DNA from: Candidatus Zixiibacteriota bacterium
GTDB taxonomy: Bacteria; Zixibacteria; MSB-5A5; WJJR01
Assembly: GCA_036397555.1 (NCBI GenBank)
Contig: DASWIS010000035.1
Location: 60,445-124,444 of the forward strand
Direction of reading: 5' to 3'
Length of the DNA: 64,000 bases
The notes beneath the pieces are model-generated. The model was not told where the DNA came from. It saw only the letters and a list, made by a program, of their open reading frames with translations, and did no database searches. The translations under genes were made by a program, and so were the position numbers. This document shows positions 24,553-33,968 of this stretch, piece after piece (the stretch's first letter is position 1; each line of letters starts with the position of its first letter).

Positions 24553-25380
24553 ATGAATGTCGCGGATGGGCCGTCGATCATCCAGCCGCAGATGCCCGCG
24601 CATCAGCCGCTGTACGATCTCTGCGAGGCCTACGACATCGCCTTTGATTTCCGTGATTTGTCGGCGGAATGCGATGCGCTGGATGCCATCTGCCGCGCGC
24701 ATCGCGGCGGCGCGCCCGCGTCGTTTCTGGATGTGGCCTGCGGGCCGGGGTATCACTGCATCGAGTATGCCAGGCGCGGCCTTCAAACGGTTGGGCTGGA
24801 CCTTAATCCCAAAATGCTCGACTACGCCTCGGCGAAGGCGAGGACCAATGAAACCTCGGCAGAGTTCATGCTGGCCGATATGCGCGATTTCAAACTGCGG
24901 CAGCCAGTCGATCTGGCCTTCTGCGCGATGTCGTCGTTCCACTATCTGTTAACCAACGAAGACACCCTCGCACATCTGCGAACTGTGGCGCGGAATCTGA
25001 CACCCGGCGGCCTGTATGTCATCGAGGCGGAGCATCCGCGCGATGTCTTTCGTGTCGGTCAATCGTTGCAGCACGAGTGGGAGTCGCAACGCGGCGAGAC
25101 CATTGTCCGCTCCTCCTGGGGCAAACCCGACGACCCCTTCGATCCGATCACACAGGTCTGCACCACCACAGTCCGGCTTGATGTCGTGAAGGGTGGCGGC
25201 ACCGAGAAGTACGAGTTTATCTCATTGAACCGCCATCTCACGCATCAGGAGCTTCAGCTTCTGATCGCCGCCTCCGGCGTCTTTGAGCCGGTTGCCTGGC
25301 TGGGCGTGCTCGATATCGCCCACCCATTGACCAATGAGAAGGCGTCCTACCGGATGATCCCGGTTTTGCGCAAAAAGTAG
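24553..25380 (+). CDS. Class I SAM-dependent methyltransferase
   Basis: The 275-residue protein has a Rossmann-type AdoMet fold: motif I FLDVACGPGYH, motif II acidic end TVGLDLNPKMLDYA, motif IV VDLAFCAMSSFHYL and a post-motif region GGLYVIEAEHPRDVF. The N-terminal ~55 residues (PLYDLCEAYDIAFDFRDL) are a helical cap seen in small-molecule methyltransferases. The substrate is unknown. It follows the disrupted gene by ~50 bp and could belong to the accessory cluster or be unrelated. Confidence 0.85.
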   Translation: MNVADGPSIIQPQMPAHQPLYDLCEAYDIAFDFRDLSAECDALDAICRAHRGGAPASFLDVACGPGYHCIEYARRGLQTVGLDLNPKMLDYASAKARTNETSAEFMLADMRDFKLRQPVDLAFCAMSSFHYLLTNEDTLAHLRTVARNLTPGGLYVIEAEHPRDVFRVGQSLQHEWESQRGETIVRSSWGKPDDPFDPITQVCTTTVRLDVVKGGGTEKYEFISLNRHLTHQELQLLIAASGVFEPVAWLGVLDIAHPLTNEKASYRMIPVLRKK

Positions 25381-25474
25381 GGGGGCTCAGCCCAACGACG
25401 ACTTGGTCTTGCGGAATCACTGCATACCGGATTGATTCTCGCATCGGGGCAATGACCCTATGGAGGTGGAGCTC

Positions 25475-25798
25475 ATGAGAGTCAAAAAGCGCAACTTGGT
25501 CGCACAGGTACTGCTGGCCATCGTCACGTTCGGAATTTACACGATCTATTGGTTCCATCAGACAGCCACCGAGCTGAAGGGGCTCGGCAACGACGCATCG
25601 GCGAATCCGACGTTATGGACCGTCATGCTCTTCATCCCCATCGCGAACATCTTCGCGATGTACCGATATTGCGAGCTGTATGAGAAGGTCAGTTCCGACA
25701 AGATGAACAAGTGGTTGACGTTTCTCTTGTGGATCGTCTTCTCGCCGGCCGTCTGGTTCATCGTGCAGACCGAACTGAACCGGCGGGCGACGGCGTAG
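25475..25798 (+). CDS. DUF4234-like small membrane protein
   Basis: The 107-residue protein has the DUF4234 pattern: an N-terminal KKRNLVAQVLLAIVTFGIYTIYWFHQ (the 'G-I-Y-x-x-Y-W' signature), a central helix TVMLFIPIANIFAMYRY and a last helix LTFLLWIVFSPAVWFIVQ. The family is of unknown function. The ATG at 25475 is preceded by GGAGGTG; the in-frame ATG at 25460 overlaps that site and is not the likely start. Confidence 0.8.
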   Translation: MRVKKRNLVAQVLLAIVTFGIYTIYWFHQTATELKGLGNDASANPTLWTVMLFIPIANIFAMYRYCELYEKVSSDKMNKWLTFLLWIVFSPAVWFIVQTELNRRATA

Positions 25799-26004
25799 CA
25801 TTACGCGGGTGACGCGGTTGCCGCTGCCATCATGCGCCTACGGACACGGATCGCAGAACGTCGTGTCCGGGTCGGCGGCGTAAATCTTGATGGGCCCACG
25901 TCGACTCCAGCGAGATTGCGGACATTCGTGTTGATGCACTTCACAGTATCGAGCGTTCCTTAGGCAAGCCCTGCTGTCGATCCCGTTTGGGGGACCAAAG
26001 GCTT

Positions 26005-26021
26005 GTCCGCCTCCGGCGGAC
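26005..26021. terminator. Hairpin between convergent genes
   Basis: GTCCGCC (26005-26011) and GGCGGAC (26015-26021) form a stable 7-bp stem with a TCC loop between the stops of the convergent genes at 25798 and 26046. No T-run follows on either strand. The rest of 25799-26045 holds only a possible fragment of a dockerin-type tail on the minus strand (about 25838-25900). Confidence 0.3.
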
Positions 26022-26045
26022 GGTCAGGGCCACGCACCGAAGGCA

Positions 26046-27185
26046 TCACCAACAATGCGTCGTTCCCAGAGCACCGGCGACGACTCCGAACCCAGTAGAG
26101 TCCGCGCCGGGCAATAGGACATACTGCTCAATCTCGAGGGACGGAACCCGCAGAGTATAAACGGGCCCGCCGCTGGCACCGTCGGCCGGAGGTCCGACGA
26201 CCAAATACTTGTCGTCGCGGATGAAGCGGACCTGCCCGGGCCGCTGGGGGCCATCAAGTCCGGTCACACGCTTCAGATGAGATATGTTCTTTAGGTCAAA
26301 GAGATCGAGGGTAGGAATCGATTCTATGAATCCTGCTCTACTCGGATCTGTAACCGCAGCTAGGTCTGCTTCTCGGCTGAAGGCTATGTCTCCGCCGGAA
26401 TAGACGAGCCGATGCCTCAATACTGTCACCCCTGTTGCTATGTCGAGAATGAAAAACCAGGAATTGGCCGCGACTTGGTAGAATCCGATGGCGAGGAGGT
26501 ATCGTCCCTGCGGTTGAACGACCGCCGACTGAATCGACACGGCTCGACCGGATTCCAATCGGGGCACGTACTGTCCGATACATGTGCGCATCGTTGGAAT
26601 GAAGATCATTATAAGCGTGTCATCGAGTACGTCTAAGTTATTGCCAACGACGACCCCAGGGATCGACTCATCCCTCAAAGATGCCTCCCCCAGCTTCAAT
26701 GTGTCTGGGACAGGGAGCACTGGGGTTCCATTGATTGCAGAATAAACCGTATCGCCGTCGGTGACAAGCTCACCATCGCTGAACAGAATCGCCCTGTAGG
26801 TGTCGCTGGGACGTGACCATTCAATCGACTTTGTTGTTGCGTTTATCTTCGTTAGATCGGTGCCTTTCCCCTTCGCGGAGAGAGTCGCGACATAGATCGA
26901 CATTCTATTGGCTGAAATCGCCATCTCATAGGGCAGACCATTCAGTGGGATCGAGTCGATCAGCGCGAGAGTTTCGCTTTCATATGTGTAGAGAAAGTTG
27001 ATTCTGGCATTCGGTTCCTTCTTCGACTCCGGACGGCCGGCGCCATAATAAAACACCTCTGGAGTCGAGGCAGGTTGCAAAGCTCTCTCTTGAACACACG
27101 AAAACCATGGCCCGATTATCGACGAAGTGCCGACAATGAAAGTCCCTAATACGCGGCCCGAGAATACCCAGACGCGGTTCGCCAT
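26046..27185 (-). CDS. YVTN-like beta-propeller lipoprotein (second copy)
   Basis: The 379-residue protein has an N-terminal export signal ending near WFSC and a seven-blade-type beta-propeller pattern: YTYESETLALIDSIPLNGLPYE, SANRMSIYVATLSAK, QPQGRYLLAIGFYQ, SGGDIAFSREADLAAVTDPS, LDLFDLKNISHLKRV. It is homologous to the propeller at 21180-22244, best in the last two blades. The start has CGGGAGTAC before the ATG. The gene is visibly more AT-rich than its surroundings, especially 26300-27250, which suggests recent transfer. Confidence 0.7.
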   Translation of the reverse strand: MANRVWVFSGRVLGTFIVGTSSIIGPWFSCVQERALQPASTPEVFYYGAGRPESKKEPNARINFLYTYESETLALIDSIPLNGLPYEMAISANRMSIYVATLSAKGKGTDLTKINATTKSIEWSRPSDTYRAILFSDGELVTDGDTVYSAINGTPVLPVPDTLKLGEASLRDESIPGVVVGNNLDVLDDTLIMIFIPTMRTCIGQYVPRLESGRAVSIQSAVVQPQGRYLLAIGFYQVAANSWFFILDIATGVTVLRHRLVYSGGDIAFSREADLAAVTDPSRAGFIESIPTLDLFDLKNISHLKRVTGLDGPQRPGQVRFIRDDKYLVVGPPADGASGGPVYTLRVPSLEIEQYVLLPGADSTGFGVVAGALGTTHCW

Positions 27186-27292
27186 GTACTCCCGTTTTCT
27201 CAAGTTATACCTAACTCCAATTCCTGTTTTTGTCCAAAAAACTCTCCTGGGGCTTAAGCCCCTTGTTATGATTGGGCGGCATACTGGCAAAA

Positions 27293-27319
27293 CGGGACGG
27301 CCCCAATAGGACCGTCCCG
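27293..27319 (-). terminator. Rho-independent terminator of the PDZ gene
   Basis: CGGGACGG (27293-27300) pairs with CCGTCCCG (27312-27319), an 8-bp GC-rich stem. Read on the minus strand the stem is followed by TTTT, 33 bp beyond the stop of the PDZ gene. A second perfect palindrome GGGGCTTAAGCCCC lies at 27249-27262. Confidence 0.7.
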
Positions 27320-27351
27320 CTTCGTTTATGAGACACGAATGAAAAGCCGAA

Positions 27352-28395
27352 TCAACGCAGGTCGTCGAGTTCCTTGCGGAGGTCGCGCAGTTCTTCCCGC
27401 AGCTCTTCGAGGGCCTCTTGCAACTCCTCGCGCAATTGCTGGCCTTCCTCGCTGTTCCAACTGCGACGTAATGCGCGCATCTCATCCCGCATCCGGCGAC
27501 GGGAATCCTCGTCCCAGTTCCAGTGCATGTCGGCCTGGAAGGGCTGGACGTGCATGCGCGGCGCGCCAATTCCCGACCAAGTGTCGTAGGTTTCGACACT
27601 CACATCGAAGGACTTGTCCGCTCCCTGGCGTTTGATCGTGACGGCGACGGTCTCGTCGTCGTCCTTATCGGCGATCGCCTTACGGATGTCGTTGATGTCG
27701 TCGACCTGCTTGCCGTTCATCTTGTAGATCACATCCCCGGCCATCAACCCCGCCTTGGCGGCGGGCGAATCCTTCTCGACCTGATTGACGAGGGCGCCGC
27801 CTTCAACGCCGTAGGACTCGGCCAATTGATCGGAAAGCTCATACAATGAAACCCCGATACGCGAGGTCGAGAGCTGTCCGGTCGAGAAACCATAGACCCG
27901 CGGCGGAGTCGGAGCATCGGGTGGTGTGGGCGTGTCGAAGTCGAAGTCAAAGTTCATGTCAGGGTCGCCGAAGAATTGGAAGTCCCCGCCCTTGTCCTCG
28001 CCCATGACGACTGTGACTGTCTGCTTCTTGCCGTCGCGAACGATGACAATGTCCTTGTTGGAATCGGGCTCTGACCAGTCGATGAGTCGCGTCAGACGCC
28101 GTACCGAACTGGCATCCTTGCCGTCGAATTTCAGCACCACATCGCCGCGTTTGAGTCCCGCCTTCTCGGCCGGGGAATCCTCGACCACGCGGGTAATCAG
28201 GACCCCTTTGGTCGACGTCAGATCGTTGGCCGCCGCCAGATCCTCGTCGATCTCCTGAATGTAGACCCCCAAATACCCTTCATCGCTGCGCGCCTGAGCA
28301 TGCAGAGTCAGAACCGCGACCAGGCCGATAACGACCAGCACGCCTCCAACCGCCGCCCAGGAACGTCCCGCTTTGACATTCGTCAGCCGCGTCAT
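27352..28395 (-). CDS. Membrane-anchored tandem-PDZ protein with C-terminal coiled coil
   Basis: The 347-residue protein has an N-terminal signal/anchor (SWAAVGGVLVVIGLVAVLTL) and two PDZ domains. The first (~40-130) has GYLGVYIQEI and the binding-groove core SPAEKAGLKRGDVVLKFDGK; the second (~178-260) has RIGVSLYEL and SPAAKAGLMAGDVIYKMNGK. A Pro/Asp-rich linker separates them. The C-terminus (~295-347) is a strongly charged Arg/Glu coiled coil (EELREELRDLRKELDDLR). No protease domain is present, so it is an HtrA-like adaptor rather than a protease. Excellent ribosome site AGGAGG before the ATG. Confidence 0.85.
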   Translation of the reverse strand: MTRLTNVKAGRSWAAVGGVLVVIGLVAVLTLHAQARSDEGYLGVYIQEIDEDLAAANDLTSTKGVLITRVVEDSPAEKAGLKRGDVVLKFDGKDASSVRRLTRLIDWSEPDSNKDIVIVRDGKKQTVTVVMGEDKGGDFQFFGDPDMNFDFDFDTPTPPDAPTPPRVYGFSTGQLSTSRIGVSLYELSDQLAESYGVEGGALVNQVEKDSPAAKAGLMAGDVIYKMNGKQVDDINDIRKAIADKDDDETVAVTIKRQGADKSFDVSVETYDTWSGIGAPRMHVQPFQADMHWNWDEDSRRRMRDEMRALRRSWNSEEGQQLREELQEALEELREELRDLRKELDDLR

Positions 28396-28594
28396 TGCAG
28401 ATCCTCCTGTATCATGTCCCGGTTTTCGCTTTTGAGCTTCATGGCAACCGGGTATTTTGTACGGCCACCGCCGGGCGCGGTTCCGTCTTTCTTCAGCCGG
28501 ATATGCCGAAGAGAATCAGTCGGCATCCGGTGTATGGTGCCGTACCGGAATGCGTTGGCTGCGGGAAGACAAGCGCGGTCACCAGGCGAAACCC

Positions 28595-29104
28595 ATGAGG
28601 ATTATGACGATACCGTACGAGATCAAACGAGTCGGCCTGTTTTCCGCGGTCAAGGCCGGGTTTCTGATCGGCGCGATCGGCGGATTCTTGCTCGGGTTGG
28701 TGGGCGCGCTGTTTGGGTTGATGGCATTAGACAGCATTGCGCAAATGGGGGTCGATCCCGACTCATTCGCCGAGGTGTTCGAGTTTGTCAGCGCGGGTAT
28801 GCTCTTGTTCTTTCCGCTGACAACCGCATTCGGCGGTGCGGTCGCGGGGATTATCGGCGGTTTTCTCGGTGCGGCGATCTACAATACGGGCGCGCGATTC
28901 TGGGGCGGGCTGGAAGTCGAATTGACGGATCCTGGGCAAGCGCCCTCCAGACAGACCACCGCAGCCCGCCGCCCCCCCAGCGAGACAGAGCCGACTTCGG
29001 CCGCGCCACTGCCCTTGGGAGCGATAGTGCCGCCGAAACCCGCGCCAAAATATCCGGAAACTTCTTCGCAAAAACCGCCGTCGACGCCGCCGCTCTTTGA
29101 GTAA
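28595..29104 (+). CDS. Small multi-helix membrane protein with Pro-rich tail
   Basis: The 169-residue protein has two Gly-rich transmembrane helices (AGFLIGAIGGFLLGLVGALFG and TTAFGGAVAGIIGGFLGAAIY) and a cytosolic or periplasmic Pro/Ser/Thr-rich tail (~115-169). It resembles DUF3566-type membrane proteins. Either the ATG at 28595 or at 28604 could be used. It ends 11 bp before the gltX start, so it is likely co-transcribed with gltX. Confidence 0.65.
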   Translation: MRIMTIPYEIKRVGLFSAVKAGFLIGAIGGFLLGLVGALFGLMALDSIAQMGVDPDSFAEVFEFVSAGMLLFFPLTTAFGGAVAGIIGGFLGAAIYNTGARFWGGLEVELTDPGQAPSRQTTAARRPPSETEPTSAAPLPLGAIVPPKPAPKYPETSSQKPPSTPPLFE

Positions 29105-29114
29105 CCAACCTGTC

Positions 29115-30569
29115 ATGTCAGACCCTGTCCGTGTCCGCATCGCGCCGTCGCCGTCGGGACATCTGCACGTCGGCACCGCGCGCACAGCCGTGTACAACTG
29201 GCTGTACGCCCGACGGCACGGGGGGACATTTATCCTCCGGATCGAAGACACCGACCGCGAACGCTCCTTCAATGAATACACGCGGTCGATCCAAAACTCG
29301 CTGCGCTGGCTGGGACTGGATTGGGACGAGGGGCCCTATTTTCAATCGCAGCGCACCGATCTGTATCGCGACTGGGTTGCGCGCCTGTGCGACAGCGGCC
29401 ATGTCTATGAATGCTGGGCGACGGCCGACGAATTGGAGCCGGTGAGACAGGATGCGCAAAAGCAAGGGCATGCGCCCCGCTTTCGCGCGATCAGCGAGAC
29501 GCTCACCAACGAGGAGAAACAGCGCCGCCTCGCCGTGGGCATTAAACCCGCCTGGCGACTGGCGATTCCGGACGGACCGGTTCGATTCGACGATGTCGTC
29601 TACGGCACGCAGGAACGCGCCGGGACCGACATCGATGAGTTTGTGGTGGCGCGCGGCGACGGCACTCCGACCTACAATTTCGCCTGCGTCATCGACGATT
29701 CCGACATGAGCATCTCGCACGTAATTCGCGGCAACGACCACATCACCAACACCTTCAAGCAGGTGCTGCTCTACGATGCGCTGAGGATGGTGCGGCCGGT
29801 GTTCGCGCACTTGCCGTTGGGATTGGGCAGCGACCGTCGTAAGATCTCCAAACGCGAAGGGGCGACCTCGATCACCGAATACCGCGACGCCGGGTATCTG
29901 CCCGAAGCGCTCCTCAATTTCCTGGCGCTGTTGGGGTGGTCGCCGGGCGACGACCGTGAGATTCTGGCACGCGAGGAAATGGTTGAATTATTCTCGCTGG
30001 AACGCATCAACGCTTCCAATCCGGTCTTTGATCTGCAGAAGCTCGAATGGATGAACGCCGAATACATCCGCGCGCTCGACGAGGCCGACCTGCTGCAACG
30101 GGCGCAGCCGTTTCTGGTGTCCGCGGGTCTGATCGGCGATGCGTACGATCGCCAACGATTGCAGTCTATTATCCGTGTGCTACGGGAACGCATGCGGCGG
30201 CTGACCGATGTCGTCGAACAGGGGCGATTTTTTTTCGATGCGAACTTTGAATATGATACGGAGGGTGTTCGCAAACAGTTCGAGCGCCCCGGTGTCGACG
30301 GCAATCTGAATTTGCTGCGGTACCGTTGGGAAATGATCGGCCCCGACCGGTTCAACGCCGAAACAACCGAGGCGGCGTTGCGCGCGTTGGCGGAGGAGTT
30401 GGGACACGAACCGGCCGACCTGATTCACCCGCTGCGGCTGGCACTGTCGGGACGCACCGGCGGTCCGGGACTCTTCGAGATCGCAGCGATTCTCGGACGC
30501 GACGAATGCCTGCGCCGCATCACGCGCGCCATTGACTACATTCGCGGCGGCAGGGCGGGTGCCCCATGA
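29115..30569 (+). CDS. gltX: Glutamyl-tRNA synthetase
   Basis: The enzyme (484 residues) charges tRNA with glutamate: Glu + ATP + tRNA gives Glu-tRNA, AMP and PPi. Class I hallmarks are visible: the HIGH-like signature in IAPSPSGHLHVGTARTA, the KMSKS-equivalent KISKREG, the ED-D-R motif RIEDTDRERS in the catalytic core, and a helical anticodon-binding C-terminal part. The start at 29115 (MSDPVRV) fits the family; the ribosome site is weak because the previous gene ends close by. The protein is discriminating or not depending on C-terminal residues that cannot be judged here. Confidence 0.95.
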   Translation: MSDPVRVRIAPSPSGHLHVGTARTAVYNWLYARRHGGTFILRIEDTDRERSFNEYTRSIQNSLRWLGLDWDEGPYFQSQRTDLYRDWVARLCDSGHVYECWATADELEPVRQDAQKQGHAPRFRAISETLTNEEKQRRLAVGIKPAWRLAIPDGPVRFDDVVYGTQERAGTDIDEFVVARGDGTPTYNFACVIDDSDMSISHVIRGNDHITNTFKQVLLYDALRMVRPVFAHLPLGLGSDRRKISKREGATSITEYRDAGYLPEALLNFLALLGWSPGDDREILAREEMVELFSLERINASNPVFDLQKLEWMNAEYIRALDEADLLQRAQPFLVSAGLIGDAYDRQRLQSIIRVLRERMRRLTDVVEQGRFFFDANFEYDTEGVRKQFERPGVDGNLNLLRYRWEMIGPDRFNAETTEAALRALAEELGHEPADLIHPLRLALSGRTGGPGLFEIAAILGRDECLRRITRAIDYIRGGRAGAP

Positions 30570-31816
30570 TGATTCGCAACCGGATCGGACCGGGCCGTTG
30601 GCTGTGCGCGCTTCTCGGCGCGTTGGTGGCACTCTGTCGCCTCACACCCTCGGCCCACCCAGCCGAACGGATGCCGGAGATCATGCAAACGTTGCTGCGC
30701 ATCTTTCCCGAACATGATGGCTGGTTTATCGAGGAGCCGTTGGGATTACATCCCAAAACTCCGCAGCAGGCCCAGCAGTTTTTTCTGTGCGAACGAATCG
30801 TTGTCCCCGATCTGAGCGCGCTAGATCTGGCGGTCGGCAAGCTTCTGCAAGCGGCGCCCCTGTTGCCCATCAAGAAAGTCACGCGCTATGACCGCGACCC
30901 CGATGCGCCGGGCCTGGTCGGCTTTCGCGGCGTCTGGTGTGCCACCGAGGATAAAGAGCTGCTCGGCGTCAGCGTCCTCACGCCACAGCAGAATCGCTTC
31001 TTGATCTGGGCCCGGGATCGTTACTTTCCCGCTTTCGACAACGACAGCATCCAGCCCAAAGTGCGCGATTGGTATGCGCGGTCAGTCGGGCAATACCTCG
31101 CCTCGCTGGACGCAGGCGTTCCCGACACCGAACCGCCGGTCGCAGCATCGCGCACCCTGCCGGAATGGATGGATTTGTTGAACGCCTCGAACACGACGGA
31201 CATCCGTCTCCTGACAAACGAAGCCCAGCGGGGCGACAACACCGAGATCAAGGCTTGGGGACTGCACGACCTCGTGTCGTTCACGCCGACGCGTACCGCG
31301 CGTGCGCGATTCGCCGCTGATGCGCCGGACACGCTGTGGGAAAGTCGTTACGCACACCGTCTGCAGCGACAACTGGAAGCGTTCGCATCGAGCGGTCGTC
31401 ACGCCAAAGACATCATATCCTTCGGAGCCGATCCGGTTGACTCCACGAGGGTCCGGTCGCTCGCGTCAGGGTTATATGCCTTTGCGGTCGATCGCTTCGG
31501 ACGCGTACGCCTGATTGAACCGGCAGGATTCGATGCCACGCCAATCCATCTGGCGGCCGGGGTGGCGGATTGGCAGGGGCTGCTGTTTCCGGCGGCGCCT
31601 GTCCTGACAGCGGGATATCTGCAGATAGAGGGCAGCGAGCACGGAGCGCGTCTGCTCCGAATAATCAGTGAATCTCCATTCAACTGCTACGCGCCCGATC
31701 ACTGGTCAGGTCTCTCCGATTTGTATTTGGAATCAATCGGGCATCTGCTGGGTGCTCTGACGGCCCACGAGCAAAACGGCCTTATCTCGCTGGATGAGTT
31801 GACCATCTCAAAGTGA
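30566..31816 (+). CDS. Exported protein of unknown function, coupled to gltX
   Basis: The 416-residue protein starts with a signal peptide (WLCALLGALVALCRLTPSAHPA). The mature region is mixed alpha/beta with no recognised domain; it contains short Arg-rich helices (RTARARFAADAP, YAHRLQRQLEAFASS). The ATG overlaps the gltX stop by 4 bp (ATGA), indicating translational coupling. Its relation to tRNA charging is unknown. Confidence 0.6.
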   Translation: MMIRNRIGPGRWLCALLGALVALCRLTPSAHPAERMPEIMQTLLRIFPEHDGWFIEEPLGLHPKTPQQAQQFFLCERIVVPDLSALDLAVGKLLQAAPLLPIKKVTRYDRDPDAPGLVGFRGVWCATEDKELLGVSVLTPQQNRFLIWARDRYFPAFDNDSIQPKVRDWYARSVGQYLASLDAGVPDTEPPVAASRTLPEWMDLLNASNTTDIRLLTNEAQRGDNTEIKAWGLHDLVSFTPTRTARARFAADAPDTLWESRYAHRLQRQLEAFASSGRHAKDIISFGADPVDSTRVRSLASGLYAFAVDRFGRVRLIEPAGFDATPIHLAAGVADWQGLLFPAAPVLTAGYLQIEGSEHGARLLRIISESPFNCYAPDHWSGLSDLYLESIGHLLGALTAHEQNGLISLDELTISK

Positions 31817-31850
31817 TCGCATTGCACATCACTTTGTGTTGAATACCGGC

Positions 31851-33191
31851 ATGAATGATTCAGTCGACAGCCGCGAGCCGTTGGCGGCGAGGATGCGTCC
31901 GCGGACATTGGCGGAGTTTGTCGGGCAGGAACACCTGATCGGCCCCGGCAAACCGTTGCGCCGCGCGATCGAGTCCGACCGCATCGGCTCGATGCTGTTC
32001 TGGGGGCCGCCCGGATCCGGAAAGACAACGCTCGCGGCGATCATTTCGAAGATGACCGGCTCGGACTTCATCAACTTCTCGGCGGTGCTCTCGGGAGTCA
32101 AGGAGGTCCGCGCCGCGGTTGAACGCGCCGAGAAGCGCCGCGCCTTCGACGGCGGCCGCACCATCCTCTTCGTCGATGAGATTCACCGGTTCAACAGAGC
32201 CCAGCAGGATGCCTTCCTGCCGCATGTCGAGTCGGGTACGCTCGTGCTGATCGGCGCCACTACGGAAAACCCGTCGTTTGAGGTCAACTCAGCGTTGTTG
32301 TCGCGACTGTCGGTGTGGATGCTGCATGCGCTCTCCGAGGACGATCTGGTCACGCTCATGAAACGCGCCCTCGCGGATGCCGAACAGGGATTGGGCGAGT
32401 GGAAGATCCACTCTCCGGACGAATCGCTGCGGCTGATCGCGGCGCTGGGCAACGGCGATGCGCGCCGCGTGCTGATGATTCTCGAGGCGGCAGCCGATGA
32501 TCTGCGCCATCGGGCCGAGCCGGATCGGACGCTCACGGCGGGCCTGGTGCGCGACATCGTGCAGCGCAAGACCGAGTTGTATGATAAGTCCGGCGAAGAA
32601 CATTACAACCTGATCTCGGCGCTGCACAAATCTCTGCGCGGCTCCGATGCGCAGGCGGCGCTGTATTGGCTCTATCGGATGCTGGAAGGCGGCGAGGATC
32701 CGCTCTACATTGCACGCAGACTGGTGCGATTTGCGTCGGAGGATATCGGTCTCGCCGATCCCAGAGCATTGACCGTCTGCATCGCCGCCAGGGATGCGTA
32801 CCATTTCCTCGGCACCCCCGAAGGGGAACTGGCCCTGGCCGAGGCGACGATCTATTTGGCCTGCGCGCCGAAATCGAACGCCGTGTACCGCGCCGAAGGA
32901 CAAGTGCGCCGGGTCATTGCCGAGAACCCGTCACTTCCTGTCCCCATGGTCATCCGTAATGCCGTAACGCGCTTGATGAAGGACACCGGCTACGGGAAGG
33001 GGTATCTCTACCCGCATGACAGCGACGAGGCGATTGTCGCTCAGGATTATCTCCCTGATGCGATCCGGGGACAGGCATTCTATCGTCCCACCGATCGCGG
33101 GGAAGAAAGGGCCCTCGGTGAACGGCTAAGCCGTTGGGAGAAAATGAAGGCCGAAATGAGGGAGAAGCCCGCCGCGACTGACCCACCGTGA
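31851..33191 (+). CDS. rarA: Replication-associated recombination AAA+ ATPase RarA (MgsA)
   Basis: The 446-residue clamp-loader-like ATPase acts at stalled replication forks. Motifs: Walker A GPPGSGKTTL, Walker B LFVDEIHRFNRAQQDAFLPHVE, sensor 1 IGATTENPSFE, the arginine-finger region LSRLSVWMLH, and the family's C-terminal tetramerisation domain (ARRLVRFASEDIGLADPRAL). Family length is ~440, so it is complete. An in-frame TTG at 31836 is a less likely start. Confidence 0.93.
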   Translation: MNDSVDSREPLAARMRPRTLAEFVGQEHLIGPGKPLRRAIESDRIGSMLFWGPPGSGKTTLAAIISKMTGSDFINFSAVLSGVKEVRAAVERAEKRRAFDGGRTILFVDEIHRFNRAQQDAFLPHVESGTLVLIGATTENPSFEVNSALLSRLSVWMLHALSEDDLVTLMKRALADAEQGLGEWKIHSPDESLRLIAALGNGDARRVLMILEAAADDLRHRAEPDRTLTAGLVRDIVQRKTELYDKSGEEHYNLISALHKSLRGSDAQAALYWLYRMLEGGEDPLYIARRLVRFASEDIGLADPRALTVCIAARDAYHFLGTPEGELALAEATIYLACAPKSNAVYRAEGQVRRVIAENPSLPVPMVIRNAVTRLMKDTGYGKGYLYPHDSDEAIVAQDYLPDAIRGQAFYRPTDRGEERALGERLSRWEKMKAEMREKPAATDPP

Positions 33192-33345
33192 ATCGGGATC
33201 GGTTTCTGGGTTGAGGAAGTACGCCGCCCGGTCGAAACACCAATTATCGCTGGACGCCGCCCGTGGCAGCGATTAGACTCGCGTTAGCCACCCTGCGGGT
33301 GCAGGTCAAGCCCGGGGCGCCTCCCGCCGACACAAAGGAGTGGTT

Positions 33346-33822
33346 ATGGCAATGTTCAAAGGAAAAGACGACGACACCGGCATCGCCCCAGACGGGGGGA
33401 GTAATATGAATACGATCATCGGTAAGGATACCACTTTCTCCGGCAATCTGGAAGTGTCCGGCACTCTCCGTGTCGACGGCGTGGTCAAGGGCGAAGTCAG
33501 TGTGTCCGATACGGTTGCTGTCGGGCCGACGGGACGGGTCGAAGCCAATGTCAAGACCAAGAATGCGGTTGTCTCCGGCACCGTAAAGGGGAATATCCAC
33601 GCCTCCGAGCGCATTGAACTGCAGGCCAAGGCCAATATTATCGGCGATTTGATGACAAAGTCGCTGATCATCGAGCAGGGCGCCGTCTTCCACGGCAATT
33701 GCAAGATGAACCAGAACTTGGGCCAATCCGGTGTTGAGCGTCCTGTGCCCGTCAAGAGCGACTCGCTGCCCGTGAGCACCGCTCCTAAAGCCCCCGCTTT
33801 TACAGCCGAAAAAACACGATAA
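33346..33822 (+). CDS. Bactofilin (polymer-forming cytoskeletal protein)
   Basis: The 158-residue protein has the bactofilin (DUF583) beta-helix core: NTIIGKDTTFSGNLEVSGTLRVDGVVKGEV, then repeating six-residue strands (AVGPTGRVEANVKTKNAVVSG, HASERIELQAKANIIGDL). N- and C-terminal tails are Pro/Lys-rich and disordered, as is usual. Bactofilins polymerise without nucleotide and position cell-envelope machinery. Excellent AAAGGAG ribosome site. Confidence 0.9.
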   Translation: MAMFKGKDDDTGIAPDGGSNMNTIIGKDTTFSGNLEVSGTLRVDGVVKGEVSVSDTVAVGPTGRVEANVKTKNAVVSGTVKGNIHASERIELQAKANIIGDLMTKSLIIEQGAVFHGNCKMNQNLGQSGVERPVPVKSDSLPVSTAPKAPAFTAEKTR

Positions 33823-33829
33823 GGGCGGT

Positions 33830-33858
33830 CTGCCGTTGCGAGGGATCGGCAACGGCAG
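33830..33858 (+). terminator. Hairpin after the bactofilin gene
   Basis: CTGCCGTTGC (33830-33839) and GCAACGGCAG (33849-33858) form a perfect 10-bp stem 8 bp after the bactofilin stop. No T-run follows, so it may be a Rho-dependent or bidirectional structure. Confidence 0.45.
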
Positions 33859-33968
33859 TAATCGGTAGCAATCCGGCACCGAAGCGACCCTGCGGCCTCG
33901 TGGACCGGGATCGGTCTGCGGCCAGATCACGCCGGTGGCCGCCAACAATCGATGATCCGGGAGTCTGT

